The notes beneath the pieces were generated by a model. It made no database searches, was not told the DNA's origin, and saw nothing but the letters and a program-made list of their open reading frames with translations. Below are positions 32,000 to 40,146 of a stretch of DNA of 56,774 bases, one piece after another (position 1 is the stretch's first letter; every line of letters starts with the position of its first letter). A program made the translations under genes and the position numbers. The stretch is from contig NZ_JAIOAA010000026.1 of the NCBI RefSeq assembly GCF_019890675.1, positions 1-56,774 on the forward strand. The letters run 5' to 3'. Origin of the DNA: Micromonospora sp. PLK6-60 (lineage in GTDB: Bacteria; Actinomycetota; Actinomycetes; Mycobacteriales; Micromonosporaceae).

Positions 32000-32079
32000 T
32001 TCAAAATTTAACAACCGCCGCAGCCGGCAGGCGAGCTGCACAACCAGCGGTAGGTCCGACGTATTCCTTCGAATTTGAA
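32000..32079. promoter_or_regulatory. Candidate MarR operator pair in divergent promoter region
   Basis: TTCAAAATTTAA (32000-32011) and TTCGAATTTGAA (32068-32079) are near-palindromic, AT-rich and stand out in this GC-rich DNA. They flank the region between the MarR-pirin operon and the GNAT gene, at positions expected for operators controlling both directions. Confidence 0.55.
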
Positions 32080-32139
32080 GTGGCTCCGCTCCGGGTAAGG
32101 AGCGGCGCCCGGAGCGCCGGCGTGCGAGACTCCCGTGCC

Positions 32140-32679
32140 GTGGAGCACGTCGAACTCACCGCCCCCGGCCTGGCCCTGCGCCCCTGGCAGCCCACCGATG
32201 CCCCGGCCGTGCTGGCCGCGCTCGCCGACCCGGCGATCGCCCAGTGGAACCCGCAGGGCGTCACCGATGAGGCGGGCGCCGCCGAGTGGATCCGCCGGCG
32301 AAGCGACCCCGACGAGCAGAGCGCGCTCTCCCTGGCGGTCACCGACGCCGCCGTCGGCACCCTGCTCGGTGCGGTGTCGCTGCACCGCATCCGGGGCGAG
32401 GACGCCGAGATCGGCTACTGGACCGCGGCCCCGGCGCGCGGCCGGGGCGTCGCCGCGAAGGCGGTCACCGCGCTCACCGGGTGGGGTTTCGCCCGGCTCG
32501 GCCTGCACCGCGTCGAGCTGTTGCACGCCGTACCCAATGTCGCGTCCTGCCGGGTCGCCGAGCGGGCCGGGTACGCCGCCGAGGGGGTGCTGCGCGAGTC
32601 CTTCCGGTTCGGCGACGGCCGGCGCTACGACGAACACCTGCACGCCCGGCTCGCCACCGACCCGCCACCTCGCGGCTAG
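32140..32679 (+). CDS. GNAT family N-acetyltransferase (RimJ/RimL-like)
   Basis: 179 aa: LRPWQPTDAPAVLAALADPA at the N-terminus, IGYWTAAPARGRGVAAKAVT at the acetyl-CoA loop, LGLHRVELLHAVPNVASCRV and AERAGYAAEGVLRESF near the end, typical of RimJ/RimL-type acetyltransferases. Substrate unknown. The GTG at 32140 has GAGACT eight bases upstream (leaderless-type). Followed after 20 bases by the DUF1684 gene. Confidence 0.87.
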   Translation: MEHVELTAPGLALRPWQPTDAPAVLAALADPAIAQWNPQGVTDEAGAAEWIRRRSDPDEQSALSLAVTDAAVGTLLGAVSLHRIRGEDAEIGYWTAAPARGRGVAAKAVTALTGWGFARLGLHRVELLHAVPNVASCRVAERAGYAAEGVLRESFRFGDGRRYDEHLHARLATDPPPRG

Positions 32680-32699
32680 CGATGGCCTAGGGTCGACGG

Positions 32700-33287
32700 G
32701 TGGATGATCTCGACCTGCTCGACTGGCGGGAGCGGGTGGCCCGGCTCTACCTCTCCGACCGGGACCTGGCCGGCTTCCGCGCGGCCCGCGACGAGCTGTT
32801 TGCCAGCCACCCGAGCAGCCCGCTGCCGCCGGCTCGGCGGGCCGGCTTCACCGGCCTGCCCTGGTTCCCGCCGAACCCGGACGCCGTGGTGGAGGCGCCA
32901 CTGCGCCCCGCCGCCGGTGAGCTGAGCGGCGACACCGGCGGGCCCGACGGGACGGTGCGCTACCGGCGGGTCGCGGTGGCGCAGACCCCGTGGGGCGAGC
33001 TCAGCCTGTGGTGGATCGAGGCGTACGGGGGTGGGCTGTTCGTGCCGGTGCGCGACGGCACCAGCGGGCGGGAGACGTACGGCGGCGGCCGGTACCTCAC
33101 CGACACCGTCAAGGGCACCTTCGGGCGGGGCCTGACCGTGCTGCCCGGCAACCGGGTGCGGCTGGACGGCAACTACCTCTACAACCCGTCCTGCGCCTAC
33201 GACGACCGGTGGGCCTGCCCGCTCGCGCCGCCCGAGAACCAGGTCGACGTGCCGATCCGGGCCGGCGAGCTGAGTTGGCCCGGCTGA
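32700..33287 (+). CDS. DUF1684 domain protein
   Basis: 195 aa: WRERVARLYLSDRDLAGFRA and LFASHPSSPLPPARR at the N-terminus, then the conserved GRYLTDTVKGTFGRG, LDGNYLYNPSCAYDDRWACP and PPENQVDVPIRAGE, which define DUF1684. Function unknown. TAGGGT six bases before the GTG start suggests leaderless translation with its own promoter. A bidirectional terminator follows. Confidence 0.9.
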   Translation: MDDLDLLDWRERVARLYLSDRDLAGFRAARDELFASHPSSPLPPARRAGFTGLPWFPPNPDAVVEAPLRPAAGELSGDTGGPDGTVRYRRVAVAQTPWGELSLWWIEAYGGGLFVPVRDGTSGRETYGGGRYLTDTVKGTFGRGLTVLPGNRVRLDGNYLYNPSCAYDDRWACPLAPPENQVDVPIRAGELSWPG

Positions 33288-33296
33288 CGACGCCGA

Positions 33297-33325
33297 CGCC
33301 CCCGGCGCGAACCGCGCCGGGGGCG
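33297..33325. terminator. 13-bp stem bidirectional terminator
   Basis: Perfect stem CGCCCCCGGCGCG / CGCGCCGGGGGCG with loop AAC between convergent genes. Confidence 0.85.
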
Positions 33326-33340
33326 TAGCCGTACGGGGCC

Positions 33341-33928
33341 TCAGCGGGCCGTCGCGCCGGTGGGCGTCAGGTGCATCCGCCCCAGCAGCTGCCGGGCCTG
33401 GTCGGCCAGGTCCGTCTCGACGGTCACCGCGTACTGGCCGGCCCGTAGCGAGCTGGCCGAGGTGAAGTCGCGCCGGCCGCCGGTGATGGCGTGCGCGACC
33501 GCGCCGAACACGGCGCCCCAGATGGCACCGATCACCAGCCCGACCAGGATCACCGCGATCCAGTTGCCGGCGGTGAAGATGCCGAACAGCAGGCCGATGA
33601 AGAGCCCGAACCAGGCGCCGGTGCCGGCGCCGACGGCCGCCGCCCGGCCGGTGGTCATCCGGCCCAGCACCGTCTCCACCAAGGTGAGGTTGGTGCCGAC
33701 GATCGACGTCCGTTCCACCGGGAACCGGTTGTCGGCCAGATAGTCCACCACCCGCTGAGCGGACGGATAGTCCGGGTACGAGCCGATGGTCACGGTCGGC
33801 GGGCCGGCCTGCGGGCCGTGGCCGTCACCGCTGGGCGCGGCCGGCCGTCCCGCCGGACCGGACGGGAGGTTGTCGCCGCCCGGCATCCCGGGACGCCACG
33901 CGGCGGTCGGGGTAGAGGGTCTGGTCAT
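33341..33928 (-). CDS. General stress protein 17M-like membrane protein
   Basis: 195 aa. A Pro/Gly-rich N-terminus is followed by a GSP17M/YflT-like domain (VTIGSYPDYPSAQRVVDYLA, VERTSIVGTNLTLVETVLGR), then Gly-rich membrane segments (GAWFGLFIGLLFGIFTAGNW and VGLVIGAIWGAVFGAVAHAI) and a C-terminal soluble part. Family members are general-stress proteins in Bacillus. AAGGAGG before ATG 33928 fixes the start. A GTTA-N16-GGGAAC promoter just upstream supports stress control. Confidence 0.82.
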   Translation of the reverse strand: MTRPSTPTAAWRPGMPGGDNLPSGPAGRPAAPSGDGHGPQAGPPTVTIGSYPDYPSAQRVVDYLADNRFPVERTSIVGTNLTLVETVLGRMTTGRAAAVGAGTGAWFGLFIGLLFGIFTAGNWIAVILVGLVIGAIWGAVFGAVAHAITGGRRDFTSASSLRAGQYAVTVETDLADQARQLLGRMHLTPTGATAR

Positions 33929-33955
33929 GAGCATCCTCCTTCGTCAGCTGCCCGG

Positions 33956-33981
33956 GTTCCCGGCCGACGCGCAGGGGTAAC
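33956..33981 (-). promoter_or_regulatory. SigB/SigF-type promoter for GSP17M-like gene
   Basis: On the minus strand GTTA, 16 bases, GGGAAC, ending 27 bases before the start codon. Because GTTACCC and GGGTAAC are complementary, the plus strand also reads GTTC-N15-GGGTAA over the same bases, so the element could fire both ways. Confidence 0.55.
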
Positions 33982-34050
33982 CCGCCACCGGCGAGTGATC
34001 CGCCGGCCCGCTGCGCGAATGCTCCCGGGCGGCCGCGGGTAACCCCTGCC

Positions 34051-35892
34051 GTGCAGAGCGGACGGATCAGCGAGCACGGTTTCCTGGCCGACGGCCGCAG
34101 CGCGGCGCTGGTCGACCGGGCCGGGTCGGTGAACTGGTGGTGCCCGGGCCGGTTCGACGCGGCCTCGGTCTTCGGCCGGCTGCTCGGCGACGACGCCGGA
34201 CACTGGTCGATCCGGCCGGCGGGCGACTTCCGCACCGAACGCTCCTACCTGGACGACACGCTGGTGCTGCGTACCGTCTTCGACACCCCGCAGGGGTCGG
34301 TCGCGGTGACCGACGCCCTGGCGCTGGAGCCCGGGGCGCGGGGGCACGACGTCGGAGTCCGGTCGCCCGGGGTGCTGGTCCGGGTGGTGTCGGGCCTCTC
34401 CGGCGCGGTGCCGGTCCGGCTGGAGTACCGGCCGCGCTTCGAGTACGGCCAGGTCACCGCGCTGCTGACCGAGGACGGGGGAGTGGTCCGGGCCACCGCC
34501 GGCGCGGACCGGCTGGCGCTGCGCGGCGACGCGCCGCTGGACTGCGCCGGTGGCGCGGCGAGCGCCGAGTTCACCGTCCGGGCCGGCGAGACGTACGGCT
34601 TCACCCTCGGGTTCGCGCCCACCTACGGCGGCGGCGAACCCGCGCTGCCCGACGCGGGCCGGGCGGTGGCCGAGACGGTGACCGGCTGGCGGTCCTGGGC
34701 CGCGCTGCACGACTACCGCGGCCGGCACCGTGACCAGGTGCGGCGCAGCGCCATGGTGGTGCAGGGGATGACCTACGGGCCGAGCGGCGCGGTCGTCGCG
34801 GCGGCCACCACCTCGCTGCCCGAGCAGCTGGGCGGCGACCGCAACTACGACTACCGCTTCGTCTGGGTACGCGACTTCAGCCTCACCCTCCAGGCGCTCT
34901 GGCGGGCGGCCTGCCCGGACGAGGCGAACCGGCAGTTCTCCTGGGTGTCCCGGGCGATGGGCGTGATCGGCGACGAGCCGGTGCCCATCATGTACGGCGT
35001 ACAGGGCGAGCGCGACCTCACCGAACACGCCCTGCGCCACCTGCCCGGGTACGCCGGCAGCCGGCCGGTCCTGGTCGGCAACGACGCCTGGACCCAGCGG
35101 CAGACGGACGTGCTGGGCGAGATCCTCGACGCGGCCTGGCTGATGCGGCACTACCTGGACCCGATGGCGCCGGAGGTGCGCGAGCTGCTGCGCGGGATGG
35201 CCGACCGGGCCGCCGTCGACTGGCGCCGCCCGGACGCCGGCATGTGGGAGGCGCGGGACGCCGAGCGACACTACGTGTCCTCGAAGGTGCAGTGCTGGAC
35301 CGCGCTGGACCGGGCCGTCCGCTTCGGACCGCGGCTCGGTGACCCGTCCGACGTGGCCCGCTGGGCGGCCGCCCGCGACGAGGTGCGCGCGGCGGTGCTC
35401 GACCGGGGTTGGAACGACCGGGTCGGGGCGTACACCGGGGCGTTCGACTCCGACCAGCTCGACGCGTCGGTGCTGGGCATGCCGCTGGTGGGGTTCCTGC
35501 CCGCGGACGACCCGCGGATGCGCGCGACCATGGACCTGATCGAGCGCCGGCTGGGCCACGACGGCCTGCTGCGACGCTGGGCCGGCGACCCCGCCGGCTT
35601 CGTCATCTGCTCGTTCTGGCTGGTCAGCTGCCTGGCGCTGGCCGGTGAACTGGACCGGGCCGAGGCGCTGTTCGACCAGCTCGCCGCCCGGGTCAACGAC
35701 CTGGGGCTCTACGCCGAGCAGATCGACCAGGCCACCGGCGAGCAACTCGGCAACTTCCCCCAGGCCTTCTCGCACATCGGGCTGATCAACGCCGCGGGCC
35801 GGCTCACCGAGGCCGCGGAGCGGGCGGGACGGCCCACCGCGGCACCCGCCGTGCCGACCGGCGCGGCGGCGACGAAGGGAGCACGCCGATGA
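34051..35892 (+). CDS. Glycoside hydrolase family 15 protein (glucoamylase/trehalase-like)
   Basis: 613 aa. The N-terminal beta-sandwich (about 1-230) begins with ISEHGFLADGRSAALVDRAG and NWWCPGRFDAAS, typical of GH15 trehalase-like proteins; the (alpha/alpha)6 domain follows (about 240-600), with YDYRFVWVRDFSLTLQALW, WEARDAERHYVSSKVQCWTA (general acid Glu in MWEARD) and LYAEQIDQATGEQLGNFPQA (base Glu). Cytoplasmic, no signal peptide. Likely acts on trehalose or small alpha-glucans. The stop overlaps the SDR gene start (ATGA), so they form an operon. GGGTAA lies 12 bases before the GTG start. Confidence 0.9.
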   Translation: MQSGRISEHGFLADGRSAALVDRAGSVNWWCPGRFDAASVFGRLLGDDAGHWSIRPAGDFRTERSYLDDTLVLRTVFDTPQGSVAVTDALALEPGARGHDVGVRSPGVLVRVVSGLSGAVPVRLEYRPRFEYGQVTALLTEDGGVVRATAGADRLALRGDAPLDCAGGAASAEFTVRAGETYGFTLGFAPTYGGGEPALPDAGRAVAETVTGWRSWAALHDYRGRHRDQVRRSAMVVQGMTYGPSGAVVAAATTSLPEQLGGDRNYDYRFVWVRDFSLTLQALWRAACPDEANRQFSWVSRAMGVIGDEPVPIMYGVQGERDLTEHALRHLPGYAGSRPVLVGNDAWTQRQTDVLGEILDAAWLMRHYLDPMAPEVRELLRGMADRAAVDWRRPDAGMWEARDAERHYVSSKVQCWTALDRAVRFGPRLGDPSDVARWAAARDEVRAAVLDRGWNDRVGAYTGAFDSDQLDASVLGMPLVGFLPADDPRMRATMDLIERRLGHDGLLRRWAGDPAGFVICSFWLVSCLALAGELDRAEALFDQLAARVNDLGLYAEQIDQATGEQLGNFPQAFSHIGLINAAGRLTEAAERAGRPTAAPAVPTGAAATKGARR

Positions 35893-36668
35893 CCGGACGA
35901 CTCGACGGGAAGACGGCCCTGATCACCGGATCGGACTCCGGGATCGGGCAGGCCACCGCGATCGAGTTCGGGCGGGAGGGCGCCGACGTGGTGGTGCACT
36001 ACCTGCACGACCACGCGGGTGCGAACCACACCCGGGCCGAGATCGAGAAGGCCGGCCGGCGCGCGGTGGTGGTGCAGGGGGACATCAGCGTGGAGCACCA
36101 GGTCGAGGCGATGTTCGACGAGGCGCTCGCCGAGTTCGACCGGCTGGACATCCTGATCAACGACGCCGGGGTGGACGCCTCCGGCATCCCGGTGGCCGAC
36201 CTGGACACCGAAACCTGGGACCGGTGCATCCGGACCAACGTCTACGGCATGTTCTTCTGCTCGCGCCGCTTCGTCCGGCACCGCCGGGAGCAGGGCGGCG
36301 GCGGCCGGCTGATCAACATCACCTCCATCCACCAGGAGGTGGCCCGGGCCGGCGGCGCGGACTACGACGCCAGCAAGGGCGCCATGCTGGAGCTGGCCAA
36401 GAGCCTGGCGCTGGAGGTCGCGCCGATGCGGATGAACGTCAACAACATCGGCCCGGGGATGGTGCTCACCCCGTTCAACCAGCGCGCGATCGACGACCCG
36501 AAGTACCTGGAGGAGCAGGTGCAGAGCATCCCCTGGAAGCGGGCCGCGCAGCCGGCGGAGATCGCCAAGTTGGCCGTCTTCCTGGCCAGCGACGACGCGG
36601 ACTACGTCACCGGGTCGACGTACTTCATGGACGGCGGGCTGATGCAGAACCAGGGCCAGGGCGCCTGA
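35889..36668 (+). CDS. SDR family NAD(P)-dependent oxidoreductase
   Basis: 259 aa classical short-chain dehydrogenase resembling glucose 1-dehydrogenase. The cofactor motif is LITGSDSGIGQATAIEFGRE (TGxxxGIG), NDAGVDASG replaces the usual NNAG, the catalytic Ser is in INITSIHQE and the YxxxK motif in ADYDASKGAML; GSTYFMDGGLM closes the fold. Translationally coupled to GH15 (ATGA overlap), suggesting oxidation of the released glucose or a related sugar (inference). Confidence 0.9.
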   Translation: MTGRLDGKTALITGSDSGIGQATAIEFGREGADVVVHYLHDHAGANHTRAEIEKAGRRAVVVQGDISVEHQVEAMFDEALAEFDRLDILINDAGVDASGIPVADLDTETWDRCIRTNVYGMFFCSRRFVRHRREQGGGGRLINITSIHQEVARAGGADYDASKGAMLELAKSLALEVAPMRMNVNNIGPGMVLTPFNQRAIDDPKYLEEQVQSIPWKRAAQPAEIAKLAVFLASDDADYVTGSTYFMDGGLMQNQGQGA

Positions 36669-36712
36669 CACGCCCGTCCCACGGCCTCACGCCGGGCGGG
36701 CCCGGCCCTCGC

Positions 36713-36959
36713 GCCGGGCGGCGGTGGCGCGGGATGCGGCAAGGTGGTGCTTCCCGGCGCGGGGATGGCACCAGGTGCCGCAGGTCGCGGCCGCGAGGCC
36801 AGAGGGCACGGCCGCGCGGTGATGCGGGCGCGGCCGGGCGGCGGCGGCGCGGGATGCGGCAAGGTGGTGCTTCCCGGCGCGGGGACGGCACCAGATGCCG
36901 CAGGTCGCGGCCGGGAGGCCAGGGGCATGGCCGCGCGGTGACGCGGGCGCGGCCGGGCG
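36713..36959. repeat. Two tandem copies of a ~120-bp unit
   Basis: 36713-36832 and 36833-36951 are about 95% identical, beginning GCCGGGCGGCGGTGGCGCGG and containing GATGCGGCAAGGTGGTGC; a third copy starts at 36952 and breaks off. The unit keeps one plus frame open, but there is no start signal or conserved protein, so it looks non-coding. Confidence 0.85.
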
Positions 36960-36973
36960 GGCAGGATGGGGGC

Positions 36974-37483
36974 ATGCGCCTCGTGGTCACCGCCGACACG
37001 CACGTCCCGCTGCGCGCCCGGGACCTGCCCGAGCCGCTCTGGACCGCGATCGACGCGGCGGACGTGGTGCTGCACGCCGGCGACTGGGTGGACGTCGCGC
37101 TGCTGGACGCCGTGCAGGCCCGGGCGCGCCGGCTGGTCGGGGTGTACGGCAACAACGACGGCCCGCCGCTGCGCGCCCGGTTGCCCGAGGTGGCCCGGGT
37201 CGAGCTGGGCGGGCTGCGCGTCGCCGTGGTGCACGAGACCGGGCCGAAGCAGCGCCGGGAGCAGCGGTGCGCCGCCCGGTTCCCGGACTGCGACCTGCTG
37301 GTCTTCGGCCACTCGCACATCCCGTGGGACAGCGTCGCGCCGGGCGGTCTGCGGCTGCTCAACCCCGGCTCGCCCACCGACCGGCGGGCCCAGCCGTACG
37401 CCACGTACCTGACCGCGCGGGTGGCGGCGGGGCGGCTCGACGAGGTCGAACTGCACCGCCTGCCCCCGCGCGGGTCTCACTGA
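36974..37483 (+). CDS. Metallophosphoesterase (YfcE/MJ0936-type)
   Basis: 169 aa calcineurin-like phosphodiesterase. Metal ligands are visible in order: VTADTHVPL (DxH), VLHAGDWVD (GDxxD-like), GVYGNNDGPPLRA (GNND), VVHETG and FGHSHIPW (GHSH). A likely small cytosolic phosphodiesterase; substrate unknown. CAGGAT six bases before the ATG suggests leaderless translation, or GGGGG acts as ribosome binding site. Overlaps the convergent DUF3072 gene by 7 bases. Confidence 0.9.
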   Translation: MRLVVTADTHVPLRARDLPEPLWTAIDAADVVLHAGDWVDVALLDAVQARARRLVGVYGNNDGPPLRARLPEVARVELGGLRVAVVHETGPKQRREQRCAARFPDCDLLVFGHSHIPWDSVAPGGLRLLNPGSPTDRRAQPYATYLTARVAAGRLDEVELHRLPPRGSH

Positions 37484-37695
37484 CCCCGGCCGGTCTCCGC
37501 CTGCAGCTCCTCGATCCGCTTGGCGGCCTCGGCCTTGGTCAGCCCGTCCGGCACCTCCTCGCCGGCCTCCCGGGCCAGGGTGTGCAGGTACGACTCCTGG
37601 GCCGCGGTCGGCGGCTCCTCGCCGGTCACCCACTCGTCCGGGTCCTTGATGGCGCCCTGCGGGCTGGCGTTGCGCTGGTTGCGGTCGGTCATCAT
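37477..37695 (-). CDS. DUF3072 protein
   Basis: 72 aa: KDPDEWVTGEEPPTAAQESY, LHTLAREAGEEVPDGLTKAE and AAKRIEELQ match the small DUF3072 family (SAP-like end). Function unknown. Two adjacent ATGs (37695, 37692) follow AGAGAGG. A GGGTAC box (37722-37727, minus strand) lies 26 bases upstream with only a weak -35 (GCAT), a possible stress promoter. Overlaps the convergent phosphoesterase end by 7 bases. Confidence 0.82.
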   Translation of the reverse strand: MMTDRNQRNASPQGAIKDPDEWVTGEEPPTAAQESYLHTLAREAGEEVPDGLTKAEAAKRIEELQAETGRGQ

Positions 37696-37772
37696 CCATC
37701 CTCTCTTCGAACAGGTGTCCAGTACCCCGGCGATGTCGCCTCCATGCCCGGCGCCACGCATACGATCACCGG

Positions 37773-38726
37773 GTGGACGCGGGTGTGGTGGTGGTCGGGG
37801 CCGGTATCGCCGGCGTGGCGTGCGCGACGGAGCTGACCCGGGCCGGGGTGCCGGTCGAGCTGCGGGAACGCGGGCGGGTGGCGGGCGGCCGGATGGCCAG
37901 CCGGCGCTTCGACGGCCGCCCCGCCGACCTGGGCGCGGCCTACTTCACCGTCGACGATCCCGACTTCGCCGCGGTGGTCGACCGCTGGCGGGCGGCCGGG
38001 CTGGCCCGGGAGTGGACCGACACCTTCGTCGCGTACGGCCCGGACGGCCGTCGCGAGGTGCCCGGGCCGGTGCGCTGGGCGGCGCCGCGTGGGCTGCGCT
38101 CCCTCGTCGAGCACCTGGCCGGGGAGCTGCCGGTGACCGTCGACCGGCTGGTGCTCGGCGTCGAGCCCGGGCCGGCCGTCGACGGCCGGCGGTGCGCGGC
38201 GGTGGCGCTGGCGATGCCCGGCCCGCAGGCGGCGCTGCTGCTGGACCCGGCGCTGGCCGAGGCCACCCGGGCCGTGCAGGCGCAGCGGTGGGCGCCGGCG
38301 CTCAGCGCGGTGCTGCGCTTCCCGGGCCGCGCCTGGGCCGACTTCCGCGGCGCGTTCGTCAACGACCACCCACTGCTCGCCCTGGTCTGCGACGACGGCG
38401 ACCGGCGGGGCGACGACGCGCCCGTGCTGGTCGCGCACACCACCGCGGAGTTCGCCGGCCGGCACCTCACCCAGCCCACCGCGGCCGGGCCGGCGATCGA
38501 GGAGGCGGTCCGCGACCTGCTCGGCCTGCCCGAGCCGGCGGAGCTGGTGCACGTGCACCGCTGGACGTACGCCCGGCCGGTGGCGGGCCCGACGGACCGC
38601 ACCCACCACCTGGACGACGACGGCATCGGGCTGGCCGGGGACGCCTTCGGCGGCCGGTCCCGGGTGCAGGCCGCCTGGCGGTCGGGGCGCGACCTCGGCC
38701 GCAGCCTCGCCGCCCGGCTCGGGTGA
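37773..38726 (+). CDS. Renalase-like NAD(P)/FAD-dependent oxidoreductase
   Basis: 317 aa. The N-terminal dinucleotide-binding motif is VVVVGAGIAGVACATELTRA, then GGRMASRRFDGRPADLGAAY, and a C-terminal flavin signature GIGLAGDAFGGRSRVQAAWR. It resembles the renalase/FAD-amine-oxidase-related bacterial proteins; substrate unknown. TACGAT six bases before the GTG start indicates a leaderless mRNA. The TGA stop lies within the 38723 palindrome. Confidence 0.87.
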   Translation: MDAGVVVVGAGIAGVACATELTRAGVPVELRERGRVAGGRMASRRFDGRPADLGAAYFTVDDPDFAAVVDRWRAAGLAREWTDTFVAYGPDGRREVPGPVRWAAPRGLRSLVEHLAGELPVTVDRLVLGVEPGPAVDGRRCAAVALAMPGPQAALLLDPALAEATRAVQAQRWAPALSAVLRFPGRAWADFRGAFVNDHPLLALVCDDGDRRGDDAPVLVAHTTAEFAGRHLTQPTAAGPAIEEAVRDLLGLPEPAELVHVHRWTYARPVAGPTDRTHHLDDDGIGLAGDAFGGRSRVQAAWRSGRDLGRSLAARLG

Positions 38727-38780
38727 AAGGAGGGGCCCCTTATTAACAGACGTCTGTTAATAAGGGGCCCCTCCTTTCAC
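38723..38780. repeat. 58-bp perfect GGGGCCCC palindrome
   Basis: Perfect palindrome: outer GTGAAAGGAGGGGCCCCTTA and centre TTAACAGACGTCTGTTAA, 29 bases per arm. Same subtype as 2911. It contains the flavoprotein stop codon and ends one base before the antiporter stop codon, so it probably terminates both convergent genes. Confidence 0.95.
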
Positions 38781-38781
38781 C

Positions 38782-40077
38782 TCAGCCCGTTGCTGCGGCG
38801 GGGGCGGGGGTGCGGGGGTCGCCGGGTTCCGCCGCCTCGGCGGTGCGTTCGCCCGCCCGGTCCAGCAGCTGCATCACCGGGGTGGCGGCGATCCCGTGCA
38901 TCACCACGGACACCAGCACCACCAGGCCGAGGGTGGCCCAGACCAGCTCGGCCTGCGGGAAGTCCGCCTTGGTGGTGGCGTACGCCAGGTAGTAGAACGA
39001 GCCGACGCCGCGGATGCCGAACAGCGAGATCACCCAGTGCTCGGCGGGTCGCCCGGGCGCGCCGCGCAGCGACAGCCACCCGGCCAGCGGCCGGACCACG
39101 AAGATCAGGGCCAGCCCGACGGCGGCCGCCGGCCAGGTCAGCGGGGCGAGCAGCCCGCCGACCAGGGCCCCGCCGAAGAGCAGCAGCAGCATCACGGTGA
39201 GCAGCCGCTCGGTCTGCTCGGCGAAGTCGTGCAGCACCGCGTGGAACTCGTGGGTCCGTTCCGCCGACCGGATCGCCCGGGCGGCCACGAACACGGCCAG
39301 GAAGCCGTACCCGCCGATCACCTCGACCAGCCCGTACGCCAGGAAGGTGGCGGCCAGCGCCAGGAAGCCCTCGGCGTGCCGGGCCAGGCGGAGCTGGCTC
39401 GGCGCGCGGAAGAACAGCTTGCCGAGCAGCCAGCCGACCAGCAGGCCCCCGCCCACCCCGACGGCGAGCTTGTAGAGCACGTCCACCCCGAACCACTCGG
39501 CGAACCAGCCCGCCGGGGCGAGGCCGGTGCTGGCGATCGCGATGGCCGCGTAGACGAAGGGGAAGGCCAACCCGTCGTTGAGCCCGGCTTCGGAGGTGAG
39601 GGCGAAGCGCACCTCGTCCTCGGAGTCCTCCACGTCGGTCGGCTCGCCGACCTGCACGTCGGAGGCGAGCACCGGATCGGTGGGGGCGAGCGCGGCGCCC
39701 AGCAGCAGCGCGGTGGCCGGCACCAGGCCCGCCCACCACCAGCCGAGCAGCGTCACCGCCGCGATGCACAGCGGCATGGCGATGGCCAGCAGCCGCCAGG
39801 TGGACGACCAGCGACGCCAGCTCAGCGGCCGGTCGATCTTCAGGCCCGCGCCCATCAGGGCGACGATCACCCCGATCTCGGTGAGGTGGGTGGCCAGCGA
39901 GTTGAACCGCAGGGGGTCGGGCACCGGCAGCCCCACGGGAAGGAGGAAGACCAGCATGCCCAACCCGAGGAAGGCGATCGGCATGGACAGCGGCCGGCGT
40001 TCCAGCACCCGGGGCAGGATTCCCGCGAGGAGCGCGCCGACGCCGAACACCGCGAGCGCCACATCTACCGGTTCCAC
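38782..40077 (-). CDS. NhaP/CPA1-type cation:proton antiporter
   Basis: 431 aa integral membrane protein with about 12 helices. Signature stretches: LGAALAPTDPVLASDVQVGE (conserved TDP), LTSEAGLNDGLAFPFVYAAI (E-x-G-x-N-D-G, ion site), GFLAVFVAARAIR and ISLFGIRGVGSFYYLAYAT. Exchanges Na+ or K+ for H+ at the plasma membrane. AAGGCGG before the GTG at 40077 fixes the start; the upstream open frame is repetitive. Confidence 0.92.
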   Translation of the reverse strand: MEPVDVALAVFGVGALLAGILPRVLERRPLSMPIAFLGLGMLVFLLPVGLPVPDPLRFNSLATHLTEIGVIVALMGAGLKIDRPLSWRRWSSTWRLLAIAMPLCIAAVTLLGWWWAGLVPATALLLGAALAPTDPVLASDVQVGEPTDVEDSEDEVRFALTSEAGLNDGLAFPFVYAAIAIASTGLAPAGWFAEWFGVDVLYKLAVGVGGGLLVGWLLGKLFFRAPSQLRLARHAEGFLALAATFLAYGLVEVIGGYGFLAVFVAARAIRSAERTHEFHAVLHDFAEQTERLLTVMLLLLFGGALVGGLLAPLTWPAAAVGLALIFVVRPLAGWLSLRGAPGRPAEHWVISLFGIRGVGSFYYLAYATTKADFPQAELVWATLGLVVLVSVVMHGIAATPVMQLLDRAGERTAEAAEPGDPRTPAPAAATG

Positions 40078-40146
40078 GACACCGCCTTTCGAACTCCGCC
40101 GAGGCTCGGGGGAAGTGGTGTCACACCTTGCCCCGTGGCGGGCCGC

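Noticed and set aside
36224..36973. Extension of the phosphoesterase gene upstream through the 120-bp repeats
   Set aside because: No ribosome binding site, low-complexity Arg/Gly translation; conserved protein starts at MRLVVTADTH (36974).
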